NCBI GenBank assembly: GCA_040387735.1 | Contig: JAZKDE010000059.1 | Span: 1 to 64,000 of the forward strand | Source of the DNA: Arcicella sp040387735 | GTDB taxonomy: Bacteria > Bacteroidota > Bacteroidia > Cytophagales > Spirosomataceae | Length of the DNA: 64,000 nt | Direction of reading: 5' to 3' | Position numbers and translations under genes: made by a program | Notes under the pieces: generated by a model | Seen by the model: only the letters and a program-made list of their open reading frames with translations | What the model was told of the DNA's origin: nothing | Database searches by the model: none | Shown: positions 35,713-45,517 of the stretch, one piece after another | How positions within the stretch are numbered: the first letter of the stretch is position 1 | Layout of the letters: each line of letters opens with the position of its first letter

Positions 35713-37521
35713 CTAAAACCAATTTGCCTGCATTTCAACGGTAACATTATCACAACTCATTAAACGCTTCATTAATGAGTCAATTTTTACCAATTCATAC
35801 TCGTAAAAATACCGAATTGTATAAAGTTTTCCCTGATAAAAATCTATATCATCGCCTGTTGTACCTGGTACTAAAGCTTCGACTGCTTCGATAGCTTGAA
35901 TCAGCCATTGCCACGAAATAGTAATGATTCCGAATAGCTCTAAGAACAAAGTTGCATCAGATAAAAATACTTCCAAATCGTTGCCGGCTAAACTTAAAAG
36001 GTGTTTAATAACAGCATCGGTTTTGCTCAAATAGATTTTTAGTTTTTCACTAAAAGGTTTTAATTTTTCGATTGATTCTGCTTTTTCAATTGTTTTTAGG
36101 ATTTCAGCGACTAATAATTGAAGCGATTTTCCATTTTTTATGATAATTTTTCGGCCTAATAAATCTAATCCGTGAATACCCGTAGTTCCTTCGTGAATTG
36201 GGTGAATACGTGCTTCACGATAAAACTGCTCCACTGGAAAATCGGTTGTATAACCTGCTCCACCCAAAATTTGTACGGCGGCAGAGGTTGTCAAGCAACA
36301 CATTTCAGAAGGATAAGATTTGGCAATTGGCGTAAGTAAATCCAATAATAAATGATAATTGTCTTTTTCTTCTCCTTCGGTAACAGACGCTAAATCTGCG
36401 TACATCGAGCATTGTATCAAGAGCGATAAAGAACCTTCCACCACTGATTTTTGAAACAATAACATTCGTTTTACATCTGCATGGCGAATAATAGGAATTT
36501 GCGGTTTTGAAATATCTTTATCCGAAATAATTCTTCCCTGCGGACGTTCTTTGGCGTATTCAAGTGAAGCATAATAGGCAGCAGTTCCGATTGCAGTGGC
36601 GTTCATCCCCACGCCGATACGTGCTTCATTCATCATTTGGAACATGTAGGTTAGCCCTTTGTGAGGTTCGCCAACTAAATAACCCAAAGTATTATCATTA
36701 GAACCAACCATCAAATGAGCAATTGGAGCTCCTTTATAACCCATTTTATGGTAAATTCCTGCCGTAATTACATCGTTGCCTTCAAGCGTTTGATGCTCAT
36801 TATTATCTTTAAATCTTTTTTGAGGCACAACAAATAACGAAATTCCTTTTGCTCCTGCTGGTCCACCTTTTATTTTAGCAAGCATTAAATGAACGAAGTT
36901 TTCACAACCGTCGTGGTCACCCGCTGAAATGTATATTTTTTGTCCTCTTATCTGATAAATACCCTCATTTTCAGTTGCTTCTGCGGTAGTGGAAATGTCA
37001 GAAAGGGAACTTCCTGCATCGGGTTCGGTCAATGCCATTGTACCTTGCCAAACGCCCGAGTACATATTAGGCGTAAATTTTTCTTTCAATGCTTCCGAAC
37101 CAAAACTCCGAATTAAATTGGCGGCTCCAGAAGTGAGAAATGGAAAAACAGAAGAAGAATAATTGGCCGCCTGAAAAATAAAAGCTGCGGAGCTTAATAT
37201 GGTTGAAGGAATTTGTTGCCCACCTTCCTCGTAACTAAAACCAGCATTTATCCAGCCATCTTCTCCGAATTTTTTCAAAATCGGAGACATTCCTTCGTGG
37301 ATTCTAATTTTCCCATCAACTAACTGCGGCTCTTTTCTATCCATCTCCGTTAAGAGTGGTTTCAATAATTTTTCCGAAATCTGCTCTGCTGAATCCAAAA
37401 CCATATCAAAAGTTTCTTGGGAGTGGTCTTGAAAATAAGGATATTTCGTCAGAGACTCAGCGTTGAATACTTCGTACAACAAAAATTGCAAATTACGTTT
37501 TGAGAAAAATTGAGCTGCCAT
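35713..37521 (-). CDS. Acyl-CoA dehydrogenase (long FadE-like, 602 residues)
   Basis: 602 residues, longer than the usual 380-residue enzymes because of a C-terminal extension, as in FadE5-like long-chain enzymes. FAD/substrate signatures are ALTEPDAGSSLSD (about 165-177) and ICCL/QILGGAGYTTDFPVEQFYREARIHPIHEGT. The Glu in HEGT is the candidate catalytic base. It dehydrogenates acyl-CoA to enoyl-CoA in beta-oxidation, with electrons passed to ETF. The N-terminus (AQFFSKRNLQFLLYEVFNAE) is typical of this subgroup in Bacteroidota. Chain-length specificity cannot be read from the sequence. Confidence 0.9.
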   Translation of the reverse strand: MAAQFFSKRNLQFLLYEVFNAESLTKYPYFQDHSQETFDMVLDSAEQISEKLLKPLLTEMDRKEPQLVDGKIRIHEGMSPILKKFGEDGWINAGFSYEEGGQQIPSTILSSAAFIFQAANYSSSVFPFLTSGAANLIRSFGSEALKEKFTPNMYSGVWQGTMALTEPDAGSSLSDISTTAEATENEGIYQIRGQKIYISAGDHDGCENFVHLMLAKIKGGPAGAKGISLFVVPQKRFKDNNEHQTLEGNDVITAGIYHKMGYKGAPIAHLMVGSNDNTLGYLVGEPHKGLTYMFQMMNEARIGVGMNATAIGTAAYYASLEYAKERPQGRIISDKDISKPQIPIIRHADVKRMLLFQKSVVEGSLSLLIQCSMYADLASVTEGEEKDNYHLLLDLLTPIAKSYPSEMCCLTTSAAVQILGGAGYTTDFPVEQFYREARIHPIHEGTTGIHGLDLLGRKIIIKNGKSLQLLVAEILKTIEKAESIEKLKPFSEKLKIYLSKTDAVIKHLLSLAGNDLEVFLSDATLFLELFGIITISWQWLIQAIEAVEALVPGTTGDDIDFYQGKLYTIRYFYEYELVKIDSLMKRLMSCDNVTVEMQANWF

Positions 37522-37602
37522 TTTATTTTTGTGATTGCGTGAGTGGTGAATTAGTTAATTTGCGAGTGGAATAATTCTCAACTCACAAATTACTTTTAAC
37601 TA

Positions 37603-38547
37603 TTATAATCTATAACCTCTTAAAAATTCCTCAGTTCCCATACGTTTTTTCCCTTCTAATTGAAGATTTTCAATGGACAAAATTCCATCGGTACACTGAT
37701 AATGAAGATATTTTTTGCCATCGGTTGAATATGAACCAATGGTTGGCGTTGTCGTCTGTGGAGATACAGACGATGGTAATTCCGATAATGGTAATATTGA
37801 AGCTTGATAAATCCGACAAGTTTTATCATTTAATATCGTCCAAGCCACAGGATATGGAGAAAGCCCACGAATGAAATCATAAATTTTCTTCACGGGCTGA
37901 TTCCAATCAATTTGGCAAGTTTCCTTGAAAATTTTAGGAGCGTGGTGTATCTCGCCAGATTCGTCTTGTGGTTCTTGCGGATAACTTCCCGTTTCAATCG
38001 CTTGAACAGTTTTTAAGACCAATCTTGCTCCTCGGTGCATTAAGCGAACATAAACATCTCCAACATTATCAGCCAGGGAAATGGGTTCTTTTTCTTGAAA
38101 AATTACCGAACCCGTATCAATTTCATGTTTCAAGAAGAAAGTGGTAACACCAGTTTCAGTTTCACCATTTATAATTGCCCAATTTATCGGAGCAGCTCCA
38201 CGGTATTGGGGCAATAATGATCCATGTAAATTGAAAGTTCCCAAGGCTGGCATATCCCAAACAACTTCGGGTAACATTCTAAACGCCACAACGATTTGCA
38301 AATCAGCTTGATAAGCACGTAATTCTTCCAAAAAGTCTGGGTTTTTTAGCTTTTCGGGTTGTAAAAGAGGAATGTGTGGTGCATTTTCTAAAACATATTC
38401 CTTGACTGGAGATACGCCCAATTTTTGTCCTCGCCCGACGGGTTTATCGGGGGCAGTAATTACCGCAACAACATTATAATTATTTTCTACCAGAATTCTC
38501 AAACTCTCAACCGCAAAGTCGGGAGTACCCATAAAAATTATTCTCAT
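37603..38547 (-). CDS. fmt: Methionyl-tRNA formyltransferase
   Basis: 314 residues from the ATG at 38547 (MRIIFMGTPDFAVESL). Catalytic Asn106, His108 and Asp144 occur in the expected segments NLHGSLLPQYRGAAPI and HEIDTG, identical in position to E. coli Fmt. It formylates initiator Met-tRNA with 10-formyl-THF in the cytoplasm. A longer in-frame start 52 codons upstream (38703) is rejected because family members begin at the MRIIFMGTP sequence. The divergent greA leader starts 190 bases further on. Confidence 0.95.
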   Translation of the reverse strand: MRIIFMGTPDFAVESLRILVENNYNVVAVITAPDKPVGRGQKLGVSPVKEYVLENAPHIPLLQPEKLKNPDFLEELRAYQADLQIVVAFRMLPEVVWDMPALGTFNLHGSLLPQYRGAAPINWAIINGETETGVTTFFLKHEIDTGSVIFQEKEPISLADNVGDVYVRLMHRGARLVLKTVQAIETGSYPQEPQDESGEIHHAPKIFKETCQIDWNQPVKKIYDFIRGLSPYPVAWTILNDKTCRIYQASILPLSELPSSVSPQTTTPTIGSYSTDGKKYLHYQCTDGILSIENLQLEGKKRMGTEEFLRGYRL

Positions 38548-38714
38548 TGAAGTTTTGTTATTTATACTTTGGGAATTGTGGTTCGGGTCTAAAACTTTAG
38601 ATATGCCAAAAGTTACAAACCACTTTTCGTTTAGTATATTATTGGTTTTGTCGATTGAAAAATGAAGATTTCTTTTGAAAATAACTTGTAAACTCTTTTT
38701 CAAACAAAAAAATC

Positions 38715-38745
38715 TTTGAATTACTTAATCGTTTTTGTATTTTTG
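38715..38745 (+). promoter_or_regulatory. Consensus Bacteroidota promoter in front of greA leader
   Basis: TTTG (38715-38718), 19 bases, TATTTTTG (38738-38745): an exact match to TTTG-N19-TAnnTTTG. Transcription should begin near 38750, about 230 bases in front of the greA ATG. Confidence 0.7.
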
Positions 38746-38749
38746 TCCT

Positions 38750-38862
38750 TCTAATTATTACAACAAATGAAGCAAGAACAAAAACAGACAAAATTTTCTA
38801 TAAATTGATGTTTCTGCAAAGGTCATAAAAAATCTTGTAGAACGGTCAAAAGCCGTTCTTTT
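38750..38862 (+). ncRNA. Candidate greA leader RNA or small RNA
   Basis: Between the promoter at 38715-38745 and greA lies a hairpin at 38839-38859 (7-bp stem, AGAACGG / CCGTTCT) followed by ttttgttt, which looks like an intrinsic terminator. Transcription from the promoter would give an RNA of about 110 bases, or a leader with an attenuator before greA. It contains a 13-codon frame at 38767-38808 (MKQEQKQTKFSIN). Whether it is a free small RNA, a leader or spurious is undecided. Confidence 0.4.
38839..38859 (+). terminator. Terminator-like hairpin upstream of greA
   Basis: 7-bp GC-containing stem (38839-38845 / 38853-38859), 7-base loop, followed by ttttgttt. Confidence 0.6.
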
Positions 38863-38982
38863 TGTTTGTAAATGAATTTGATAAAACACTTGCTGGCAAT
38901 GTTGTCAGTATTTTTTTTTTCCATTATCTTAAATACTGACCGTGGCTCGCCACAGTACCGACAACCGATAACTAAAATAATC

Positions 38983-39456
38983 ATGGCAAAATTTCAATAT
39001 TATACACAAGAAAAATTTGACGAATTAAAGGCTGAATTACAATACCTTACAAGTCAAGGCCGTGCAGATATGGCTAATCAGATTGCAGAAGCACGAGATA
39101 AAGGTGACCTCAGTGAAAATGCTGAGTATGACGCCGCAAAGGATGCTCAGGGCTTAATGGAAATGAAAATTTCTAAGATGAAAGAGATTGTTGCCAATGC
39201 AAGAGTTTTAGATGATGCTCATATCGACACATCTAAAGTTTCAATTTTATCTAAAGTAAAAATAAAAAACAAGAAAAACGGCATGGAAGTGGTTTACACC
39301 ATCGTTTCGGAAGAAGAAGCCGATTTGAAAGCGGGTAAAATCTCTAATTCATCACCATTTGGAAGAGGGCTTTTTGGAAAATCAGTAGGTGATACCGCTG
39401 AAATTACTGCTCCTGCTGGTAAATTAGAATTTGAAATTCTTGAGATTACTCGATAG
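38983..39456 (+). CDS. greA: Transcription elongation factor GreA
   Basis: 157 residues from the ATG at 38983 (MAKFQYYTQEKFDELKAEL). The N-terminal coiled-coil finger carries the acidic tip KGDLSENAEYDAAKD, which reaches the RNA polymerase active site and triggers cleavage of backtracked RNA. The C-terminal FKBP-like domain ends in FEILEITR. The longer in-frame start at 38872 is rejected: its extra 37 residues are not in any GreA. Regulation may involve the leader at 38750-38862. Confidence 0.95.
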   Translation: MAKFQYYTQEKFDELKAELQYLTSQGRADMANQIAEARDKGDLSENAEYDAAKDAQGLMEMKISKMKEIVANARVLDDAHIDTSKVSILSKVKIKNKKNGMEVVYTIVSEEEADLKAGKISNSSPFGRGLFGKSVGDTAEITAPAGKLEFEILEITR

Positions 39457-39477
39457 AATTTATAGCATATTCATTGC

Positions 39478-39511
39478 AAAAGACTCGTGATTCTAAATTC
39501 ACGAGTCTTTT
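39478..39511 (+). terminator. Terminator of greA
   Basis: 13-bp perfect stem (39478-39490 / 39499-39511), 8-base loop, ending in six T. Confidence 0.85.
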
Positions 39512-39705
39512 TTAGGTCGAGACAAATAAATTTGAACTTTACCCGTGGAATATTTATGTTTTGATAGAGAAGCGGATTATAAGAAAGAGTAATTTTAAAG
39601 GCGAAATCTTTGGGTTTGATGCGTAAAGATAATTCCCTTTCACGTTTGATATCACATTCCTTAATTGGATATTATGAGAAGGTTGAAGGTATTGTTAAAA
39701 TAAAA

Positions 39706-39734
39706 AGATGGTTGAAATCTTATAACTCAACCAT
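39706..39734 (-). terminator. Terminator overlapping the dacB stop codon
   Basis: 9-bp perfect inverted repeat (39706-39714 / 39726-39734) spanning the stop codon at 39720-39722; on the minus strand it is followed by tttttatttt. Confidence 0.7.
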
Positions 39735-41210
39735 CATAATCATTAATTTCTCCAACTCACGAGTAGCTGAACCGTAGTCAGAATTATATTTATTGAACAT
39801 CATTGAAAAGCACATCATTTCTCCATTTTTGGCGGTAAAATAACCCGCAAAAGCTCTTACGCCATCAATTGAACCACTTTTTGCCCGAACATTTCCAACT
39901 GCTTTTGATTTTTTACCCAAATTTGCAACTGTTCCCGAAATCCCCACAATGGGAATAGATTCGTAAAATGCGTCAAAAGATTGCTCTAAAAACATCGTTT
40001 TCAATACATCCGTCATATTATTGGGCGTAATGCCGTTGGAAGGAGAAAGTCCGCTACCATCTTTCATTTTTAAGCCCTCTGATTTTACACCTTTAGTTAG
40101 CCAAATTTGTTTTAATCCTTTCACGGCGGCATCGGGTGTACTGCCTAAATTCAGTAAAATAGACGGCGTTTTTAAAAAAGCTTCTGCGTACAAATTGATA
40201 CTCTGAAAGTTACATTCACGGGCTAATTCTCGCAAGGTTGGTGATAATAAAGTATCAATTGGCGTAGTTTGTGAAGGTTTTGTGAAGGCTATATTTTTCT
40301 TATTGGCTTCTAAAAACGACAATGGCGAATCTGAAATTTTAATGTTTAATTCTTCTAATTTTTTGTGTAAGAAATATGCAGAAAATAGGGCAGGGTCAGG
40401 AATTGAGCCTTTTACCGAAAAATTATCGCCCGCAGGAACAAAACCTTCCATCACTAAAATATCCTGATATGGCGTTGAGTAAATATTAACTTGGTCGCCA
40501 GTTCCTGCTTTATCAGTCAAAATACGGTTGATTTTTTGGTAATAAGGTAAGTCGGGAGAAGTTTTTATCAAAGGAGCATTTTCCATGTATTTGGCGGGGT
40601 TAAATGTTGCCCAATACAAGTTTTCGTTCATATTTAAACCATACGCACCCGCCCCGTAATAATTCCCAATATCACCCCAAGTCCAGGAATCGGCAATGAC
40701 ATTTTCGTCAAAAAAACTGCTATCACCAAAGACTCTTCCTTTTATTTCTTTGATGCCTAAATTCTTTATTTTTTTCGCCCATAAATCAGTGAGTTGTTTA
40801 TAATCGGGTTGATTTTTGAAACGCCAACTGCCTAAAGATGGGTCTCCTGAACCTTTAATAATGACATTTCCAGTCAGCACAGAATCTTTAATTTCTCCGC
40901 TGTATTCTAAGGTAGTTGAATAGGTGAATTTTTCTCCTAAGCTCATCAAAGCAGTTGCCGAAGAAATTAGTTTCATCGTCGAAGCGGGAGCGAGGCTTTT
41001 CTTGGGATTATATTCGACAATATTTTGGTCGGAATTTACCGATTTGATACTTATTCCGACAAAACCATTTTCTAAAAATGGCGACTTCGCCAAAGAATCA
41101 ATCCTTTTTTGGATTAATTCTTTGGTCGAAACTACCCGTATCGAGTCTGGCGTTTGTACTTGTAATAGTACTATTTTGAAAATGCTTAAAAGGAATAATT
41201 TCGTCACCAT
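39720..41210 (-). CDS. dacB: D-alanyl-D-alanine carboxypeptidase/endopeptidase (PBP4, S13 family)
   Basis: 496 residues. Penicillin-binding motifs are SxxK at Ser77-Lys80 (PASTMKLISSATAL), a DGSGLSPSNG segment and KSGS at Lys444-Ser447 (VRAKSGSIDG). The large insertion domain between SxxK and SxN typical of class C low-molecular-weight PBPs is present. It trims or cleaves peptidoglycan peptides in the periplasm. The N-terminal segment (KLFLLSIFKIVLL) is the likely export signal. The gene starts 24 bases after the CocE/NonD hydrolase gene, so the two may share a transcript. Confidence 0.9.
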   Translation of the reverse strand: MVTKLFLLSIFKIVLLQVQTPDSIRVVSTKELIQKRIDSLAKSPFLENGFVGISIKSVNSDQNIVEYNPKKSLAPASTMKLISSATALMSLGEKFTYSTTLEYSGEIKDSVLTGNVIIKGSGDPSLGSWRFKNQPDYKQLTDLWAKKIKNLGIKEIKGRVFGDSSFFDENVIADSWTWGDIGNYYGAGAYGLNMNENLYWATFNPAKYMENAPLIKTSPDLPYYQKINRILTDKAGTGDQVNIYSTPYQDILVMEGFVPAGDNFSVKGSIPDPALFSAYFLHKKLEELNIKISDSPLSFLEANKKNIAFTKPSQTTPIDTLLSPTLRELARECNFQSINLYAEAFLKTPSILLNLGSTPDAAVKGLKQIWLTKGVKSEGLKMKDGSGLSPSNGITPNNMTDVLKTMFLEQSFDAFYESIPIVGISGTVANLGKKSKAVGNVRAKSGSIDGVRAFAGYFTAKNGEMMCFSMMFNKYNSDYGSATRELEKLMIMMVEL

Positions 41211-41234
41211 TATGTTAGGAATTAAAATGCTATT

Positions 41235-43121
41235 TTACTTCAAAACTTCTACTGAAATTTTACTTTCAGCGTACACTCGTTGCGTTGCTTTCTGAAAATC
41301 ACTTTCATCGGCTTTATAGATATTTTCAACGTATTTTTGTGGATTAATATCAAACAATGGATAAGCCGTTGATTGCACTTGAATCATGATTTTATGCCCT
41401 TTTTTAAAAGTGTGTAAAACATCTTGCAAGCGGAAATTTACGTCAGTTTGTTGATTAGCAACTAATGGTTCTGGCTTTGAAAATGAATTTCTAAAACGTG
41501 AACGCATGATTTCACTACGAACCATTTGCTGATAACCTCCTAAGGTAATATGTTTTGGCGTGTACGGACTATTTTTTTCATCTCCAGGATAAACGTCGAT
41601 TAATTTTACGAAGAAATCTGCATCTGTTCCCGTAGTTGAGATTTTAAGATTTGCCATAATTTCTCCACCGAGTGTCATATCTTCCGTTAAAATGTCAGTT
41701 TCAAAAGTCAAAACATCGGTTCTTCTACCCGCAAAACGTTGGTCTTCGCTCATGTAATTTCTTGGTGAAAACCCTAAAATTTGTTTTGGGTCTTCAGTGT
41801 ATGGAACCGGTTTTGATGGGTCAGAAACATATTCACTAAAGCCATTTCCTGCCGTTCCAGTTGAAATTTTCCCATTTGAATTTAAGTAAAAATCTACTTT
41901 TTGAGCAGTTTTTACGGGATATTCTGAAAATTCACGCCATTCTTTTTTGCCTGTATCAAACAAAAATGCTTCGGGTAAACCCGTTTTGCCATCGCCTGAT
42001 TCTTTCAAAAAATGTTTGAAGAATTTTAGCTCCATATTTTTTTGAAAATAGGTAGCAACGCTGTCACCAAAGTAAATATTTGAGTGAAAATGATGCCCTC
42101 GCTCACGAGCCCAATCACCATGTCCGAAAGGTCCCATCACTAAGGTATTGTAAACATTAGCGTTATTTTTCTCAATATTTTTGTAAACATTCAAAGGCCC
42201 TGGTAAATCTTCGGCATCAAACCAACCGCCCACAACCATCATAGCAGGGAGATTTTTAACGTTTTTCAAATGAGGAATAATACTACGCTTTTGCCAAAAA
42301 TCATCATAATTGGGGTGTTCTGTGTGTTCTTGCCAAAAGAAATTATCGCCGTATACTTTAGTGAAATTCTTTAAAGGAGTCATTGTTTTATACCACTCAA
42401 AACCATCGGCAGTTTTAATGACTGGAAATTTATCATCGTACCAAGAATCAGGCGTTGGTTTTGGATGCTGCACACCAAAAACAGGAAATGTTAGACCGTA
42501 GCCAACTGTAAAGGCTCCGTTGTGGTGAAAATCTTCAAAGAAAAAATCGGAAACTGGTGCTTGAGGAGAAGCTGCTTTGAGAGCTGGATGACCCGATAAA
42601 GCTCCTGCAACGGTATAAAATCCTGGATATGATATTCCATATTGACCAACACGACCGTTATTATTGGGGGTATTTTTGACTAACCAATCAATGGTATCGT
42701 AAGTATCAGTTGATTCATCAATGTCAGTTTTCTTGGTTTTGCTGATAACTTGCGGAGTCATATTCGTCCAAGTTCCTTCCGACATCCATCGTCCACGTAC
42801 ATCTTGGTTGACAAAAATGAATTTTTCTCGCATCATATAGCGTGAGTAATACAACATTTGAGGGTAATCATCTTTGCCGTAGGGAGCAACATCGTAGCAA
42901 GTTCGTTGCATCACGATTGGATATTTATTGGTAGGGGATGCATCTTTTGGCGTGTAGATATTCGCAAATAATTTTACGCCATCACGCATAGCAATTTGCA
43001 CTTGTGATTTTACATAATTTTCACGAATGAAAGCGGAATCTTGCTGTGCAGTTGACATCATTTGGGCATTTATCGTGAACGATAAAACACTGATGACCAA
43101 TAAAAAGAGTAGTTTTTTCAT
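41235..43121 (-). CDS. CocE/NonD family hydrolase (X-Pro dipeptidyl-peptidase S15-like)
   Basis: 628 residues with a signal peptide (MKKLLFLLVISVLSFTINA). An alpha/beta-hydrolase core has its nucleophile Ser164 in GQYGISYPGFY; the C-terminal half is the jelly-roll domain usual for cocaine esterase/X-Pro dipeptidyl peptidase relatives. Related annotated enzymes include glutaryl-7-ACA acylases and peptidases; the real substrate is unknown. Probably periplasmic. A good promoter lies at 43155-43186. Confidence 0.87.
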   Translation of the reverse strand: MKKLLFLLVISVLSFTINAQMMSTAQQDSAFIRENYVKSQVQIAMRDGVKLFANIYTPKDASPTNKYPIVMQRTCYDVAPYGKDDYPQMLYYSRYMMREKFIFVNQDVRGRWMSEGTWTNMTPQVISKTKKTDIDESTDTYDTIDWLVKNTPNNNGRVGQYGISYPGFYTVAGALSGHPALKAASPQAPVSDFFFEDFHHNGAFTVGYGLTFPVFGVQHPKPTPDSWYDDKFPVIKTADGFEWYKTMTPLKNFTKVYGDNFFWQEHTEHPNYDDFWQKRSIIPHLKNVKNLPAMMVVGGWFDAEDLPGPLNVYKNIEKNNANVYNTLVMGPFGHGDWARERGHHFHSNIYFGDSVATYFQKNMELKFFKHFLKESGDGKTGLPEAFLFDTGKKEWREFSEYPVKTAQKVDFYLNSNGKISTGTAGNGFSEYVSDPSKPVPYTEDPKQILGFSPRNYMSEDQRFAGRRTDVLTFETDILTEDMTLGGEIMANLKISTTGTDADFFVKLIDVYPGDEKNSPYTPKHITLGGYQQMVRSEIMRSRFRNSFSKPEPLVANQQTDVNFRLQDVLHTFKKGHKIMIQVQSTAYPLFDINPQKYVENIYKADESDFQKATQRVYAESKISVEVLK

Positions 43122-43154
43122 GTTGATGTTTGTTGAAATTTCTTAGGTAAAGTA

Positions 43155-43186
43155 CAAAGATATAATCTCTTGGCACTTTACCCAAA
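43155..43186 (-). promoter_or_regulatory. Bacteroidota-type promoter for the CocE/NonD gene
   Basis: On the minus strand TTTG (43183-43186), 20 bases, TATCTTTG (43155-43162). Transcription would begin near 43150, about 29 bases in front of the ATG at 43121. Confidence 0.7.
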
Positions 43187-43204
43187 AATGTGGTTCAACA
43201 AACC

Positions 43205-44326
43205 TTAGGCACTTCTTTTTCGATAGTTGAAAATGGCCAAACCATTGAAGAAAATGGCAAACCCTATGATTTTCAGAAAGTCAGGAAATAAATCTGAAAA
43301 TGAACTTCCTTTAATGAAAACAGCTCTGATAACTTTTACAAAATACATCGGCGGATTGCCATAAGCGATGTATTTCGCCCAGTCGGGCATACTTTCAATG
43401 GGAGTGTAAAGGCCGCTCATCAATACAAAAATCATCATGAAGAAAAAGGCAAAAAGCGTGGCTTGTTGTTGAGAATCAGAAACGGTGCTGATGAGTAAAC
43501 CAATGCCTAAAACTGCTAATAAATAAACGGCTGAAAATAAGTAAATGGTTAAATACGAGCCATTTGGGATGATTTTAAAAATGATAAAAGCAATTGCCAT
43601 TCCAATAGTCATGGTTATCATTCCAAGAATCCAGAAGGGGATTAATTTGCCCAAAATAAATTCATATTTTTTAATTGGCGTAACGTTTATTTGCTCAATT
43701 GTTCCTTTTTCTTTTTCAGAAACAATATTTAAACTTGCTAAAAAACTACCGACCATCGTTACTAAAATCGCCAAAATACCAGGAACCATAAACAGGTGGT
43801 AATCAATGTGGGGATTGTACCAATTGGCGGTGGTTATTTGAATTTGGGGCATATCCACAAACTTGGGTAGTTGAATCCATTCTTCCCGAATTTCATTGTT
43901 GAAATCAGCAATCATTTGCACGGCATACGACGAGCCAAGTCCCGCTTTTACGTTATTGGATGCATCAGCGGCTAAGGCTAATTTGGCTGCGTTTTCTTTG
44001 ATTAAATCTCTTTCAAAATGGGCAGGAATTGTTAAAACTAAGTCCGATTTTCCTTTTCCAACGTTGTCTAAAGCTTTTGAATAATCATTATCATACTGCA
44101 CCAATCGGAAATAATCCGAAGAGGTAAGTTTAGAAACTAATCTTCTCGAATAACTCGAATGGTCTTGGTCTATTACACTGATTGATAGGTGTTTAATTTC
44201 ATAATCAGCCGCTAATGGAATCAGAATTAATTGAATTATGGGCATCATAAACATCATTCGCAAGATAGTTTTATCCCGAAATATTTGTCTAAATTCTTTC
44301 TGTAAAATGAATGATAAGTTTCTCAT
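43205..44326 (-). CDS. ABC-2 type transporter permease (second permease of efflux operon)
   Basis: 373 residues. One N-terminal helix (TILRMMFMMPIIQLILI), a long periplasmic domain (about residues 40-170) and five C-terminal helices, the layout of YhhJ/YbhR permeases. KEKGTIEQINVTPIKKYEFILGKLIPFW is the conserved cytoplasmic coupling region. It is the last gene of the minus-strand tetR-tolC-hlyD-ABC operon; the other permease lies 69 bases upstream. Substrate is unknown; related E. coli YbhFSR exports cationic drugs and sodium. Confidence 0.88.
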   Translation of the reverse strand: MRNLSFILQKEFRQIFRDKTILRMMFMMPIIQLILIPLAADYEIKHLSISVIDQDHSSYSRRLVSKLTSSDYFRLVQYDNDYSKALDNVGKGKSDLVLTIPAHFERDLIKENAAKLALAADASNNVKAGLGSSYAVQMIADFNNEIREEWIQLPKFVDMPQIQITTANWYNPHIDYHLFMVPGILAILVTMVGSFLASLNIVSEKEKGTIEQINVTPIKKYEFILGKLIPFWILGMITMTIGMAIAFIIFKIIPNGSYLTIYLFSAVYLLAVLGIGLLISTVSDSQQQATLFAFFFMMIFVLMSGLYTPIESMPDWAKYIAYGNPPMYFVKVIRAVFIKGSSFSDLFPDFLKIIGFAIFFNGLAIFNYRKRSA

Positions 44327-44395
44327 AGCGTTTTGATAGTTGTGAATTGTGAGATTTAGCGTTGTGAATTTGTATGTTATTCACAAGTCACTTGA

Positions 44396-45502
44396 CTATT
44401 CTAACCGTATTTTAAATTTCTTTAGTGCTATCGTTAAATAAAATACCGTCATTCCAACTAAAATGAGTGTCTGTTTCCACACGTATTCAAATCCCAGACC
44501 TTTCACCATAATGGTACTGACAATGCTGTAAAACCACTTGGTTGGTACGATATTGCTCATGATTTGCATGGGTAATGGCATATTTTCTAAGGGAAACATA
44601 AATCCGCTGAAAATCAAGGCGGGCATTAATAAACCTACCAATGAAATAAACATGGCAACTTGCTGGGTATCGACCAAGTTTGAAATCAATAAACCTAAAG
44701 ACAAAGTGGTGAAAATAAACAAAATACTTTCTGCCAAAAGTAAGCCTATATTCCCTCGCATGGGCATATCAAGCACCGTGTATGCTAAGAGTAAAATCAG
44801 TAAAACGTCCACAAAACAGAGCAATAAATAAGGAATTGCTTTGGTAATAACTACCATAATTGGTCGCATCGGTGATACCAATAGAATTTCCATTGTGCCT
44901 TTTTCTTTCTCTTTTACGATAGAAACGGAGGTCATCATTGCTCCCAAAAGCATCAAAATCAAGGTCATTACGCCAGGTACAAAATTGAAAGCACTACTCA
45001 ATTTTGGGTTGTACAACATACTGCTTTCTAATTCAATTCTATACGGTAGTTTCTGCTCGCCCAAAATCTCATTTTGATAATCTCTGATAATTGCCGAAGC
45101 ATAATTTATCATAATATTGGACGTATTTGGGTCGGTAGCATCGCCAATAAATCGTATTTGAGCTTGTTTATTATGCGAAAGATTTTCTTGAAAATTGGGT
45201 GGGAAAATAATCACCATTCGTAACTCGTTTTTACGAAAGGCTTCCCCAATTTCACTTTCTCTGCTTAGTTTTTGCGTAACAGAAAAGTACCGACTTTGGT
45301 CAAATCTATTAGTGAGTAGAATCGTACTTTCATCGTGAGAAAGGTCTAAAATGCCAATATTTGAGTTTTTTACCTCATTGGATAACGCAAAACCAAACAA
45401 AAGCATCATCATCACGGGCAAACCTAACAGAATAATTAAACTGCGAGTATCCCGAAGTACGTGCCAAAATTCCTTGCGGATAAATGCGAAAAATAGTTTC
45501 AT
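44396..45502 (-). CDS. ABC-2 type transporter permease (first permease of efflux operon)
   Basis: 368 residues, same topology as the neighbouring permease: one N-terminal helix (TRSLIILLGLPVMMMLLFG), a periplasmic domain and five C-terminal helices. KEKEKGTMEILLVSPMRPIM is the coupling region. The two permeases are paralogous and most likely form a heterodimer, like YbhS and YbhR. Confidence 0.88.
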   Translation of the reverse strand: MKLFFAFIRKEFWHVLRDTRSLIILLGLPVMMMLLFGFALSNEVKNSNIGILDLSHDESTILLTNRFDQSRYFSVTQKLSRESEIGEAFRKNELRMVIIFPPNFQENLSHNKQAQIRFIGDATDPNTSNIMINYASAIIRDYQNEILGEQKLPYRIELESSMLYNPKLSSAFNFVPGVMTLILMLLGAMMTSVSIVKEKEKGTMEILLVSPMRPIMVVITKAIPYLLLCFVDVLLILLLAYTVLDMPMRGNIGLLLAESILFIFTTLSLGLLISNLVDTQQVAMFISLVGLLMPALIFSGFMFPLENMPLPMQIMSNIVPTKWFYSIVSTIMVKGLGFEYVWKQTLILVGMTVFYLTIALKKFKIRLE

Positions 45503-45517
45503 GATTTTGTTGATTTA

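Noticed and set aside
38548..38703. N-terminal extension of Fmt
   Set aside because: The conserved MRIIFMGTP start is internal; the extension is unlike any Fmt.
38872..38982. N-terminal extension of GreA
   Set aside because: GreA begins at MAKFQYYTQ; the extra 37 residues would be a translated leader.
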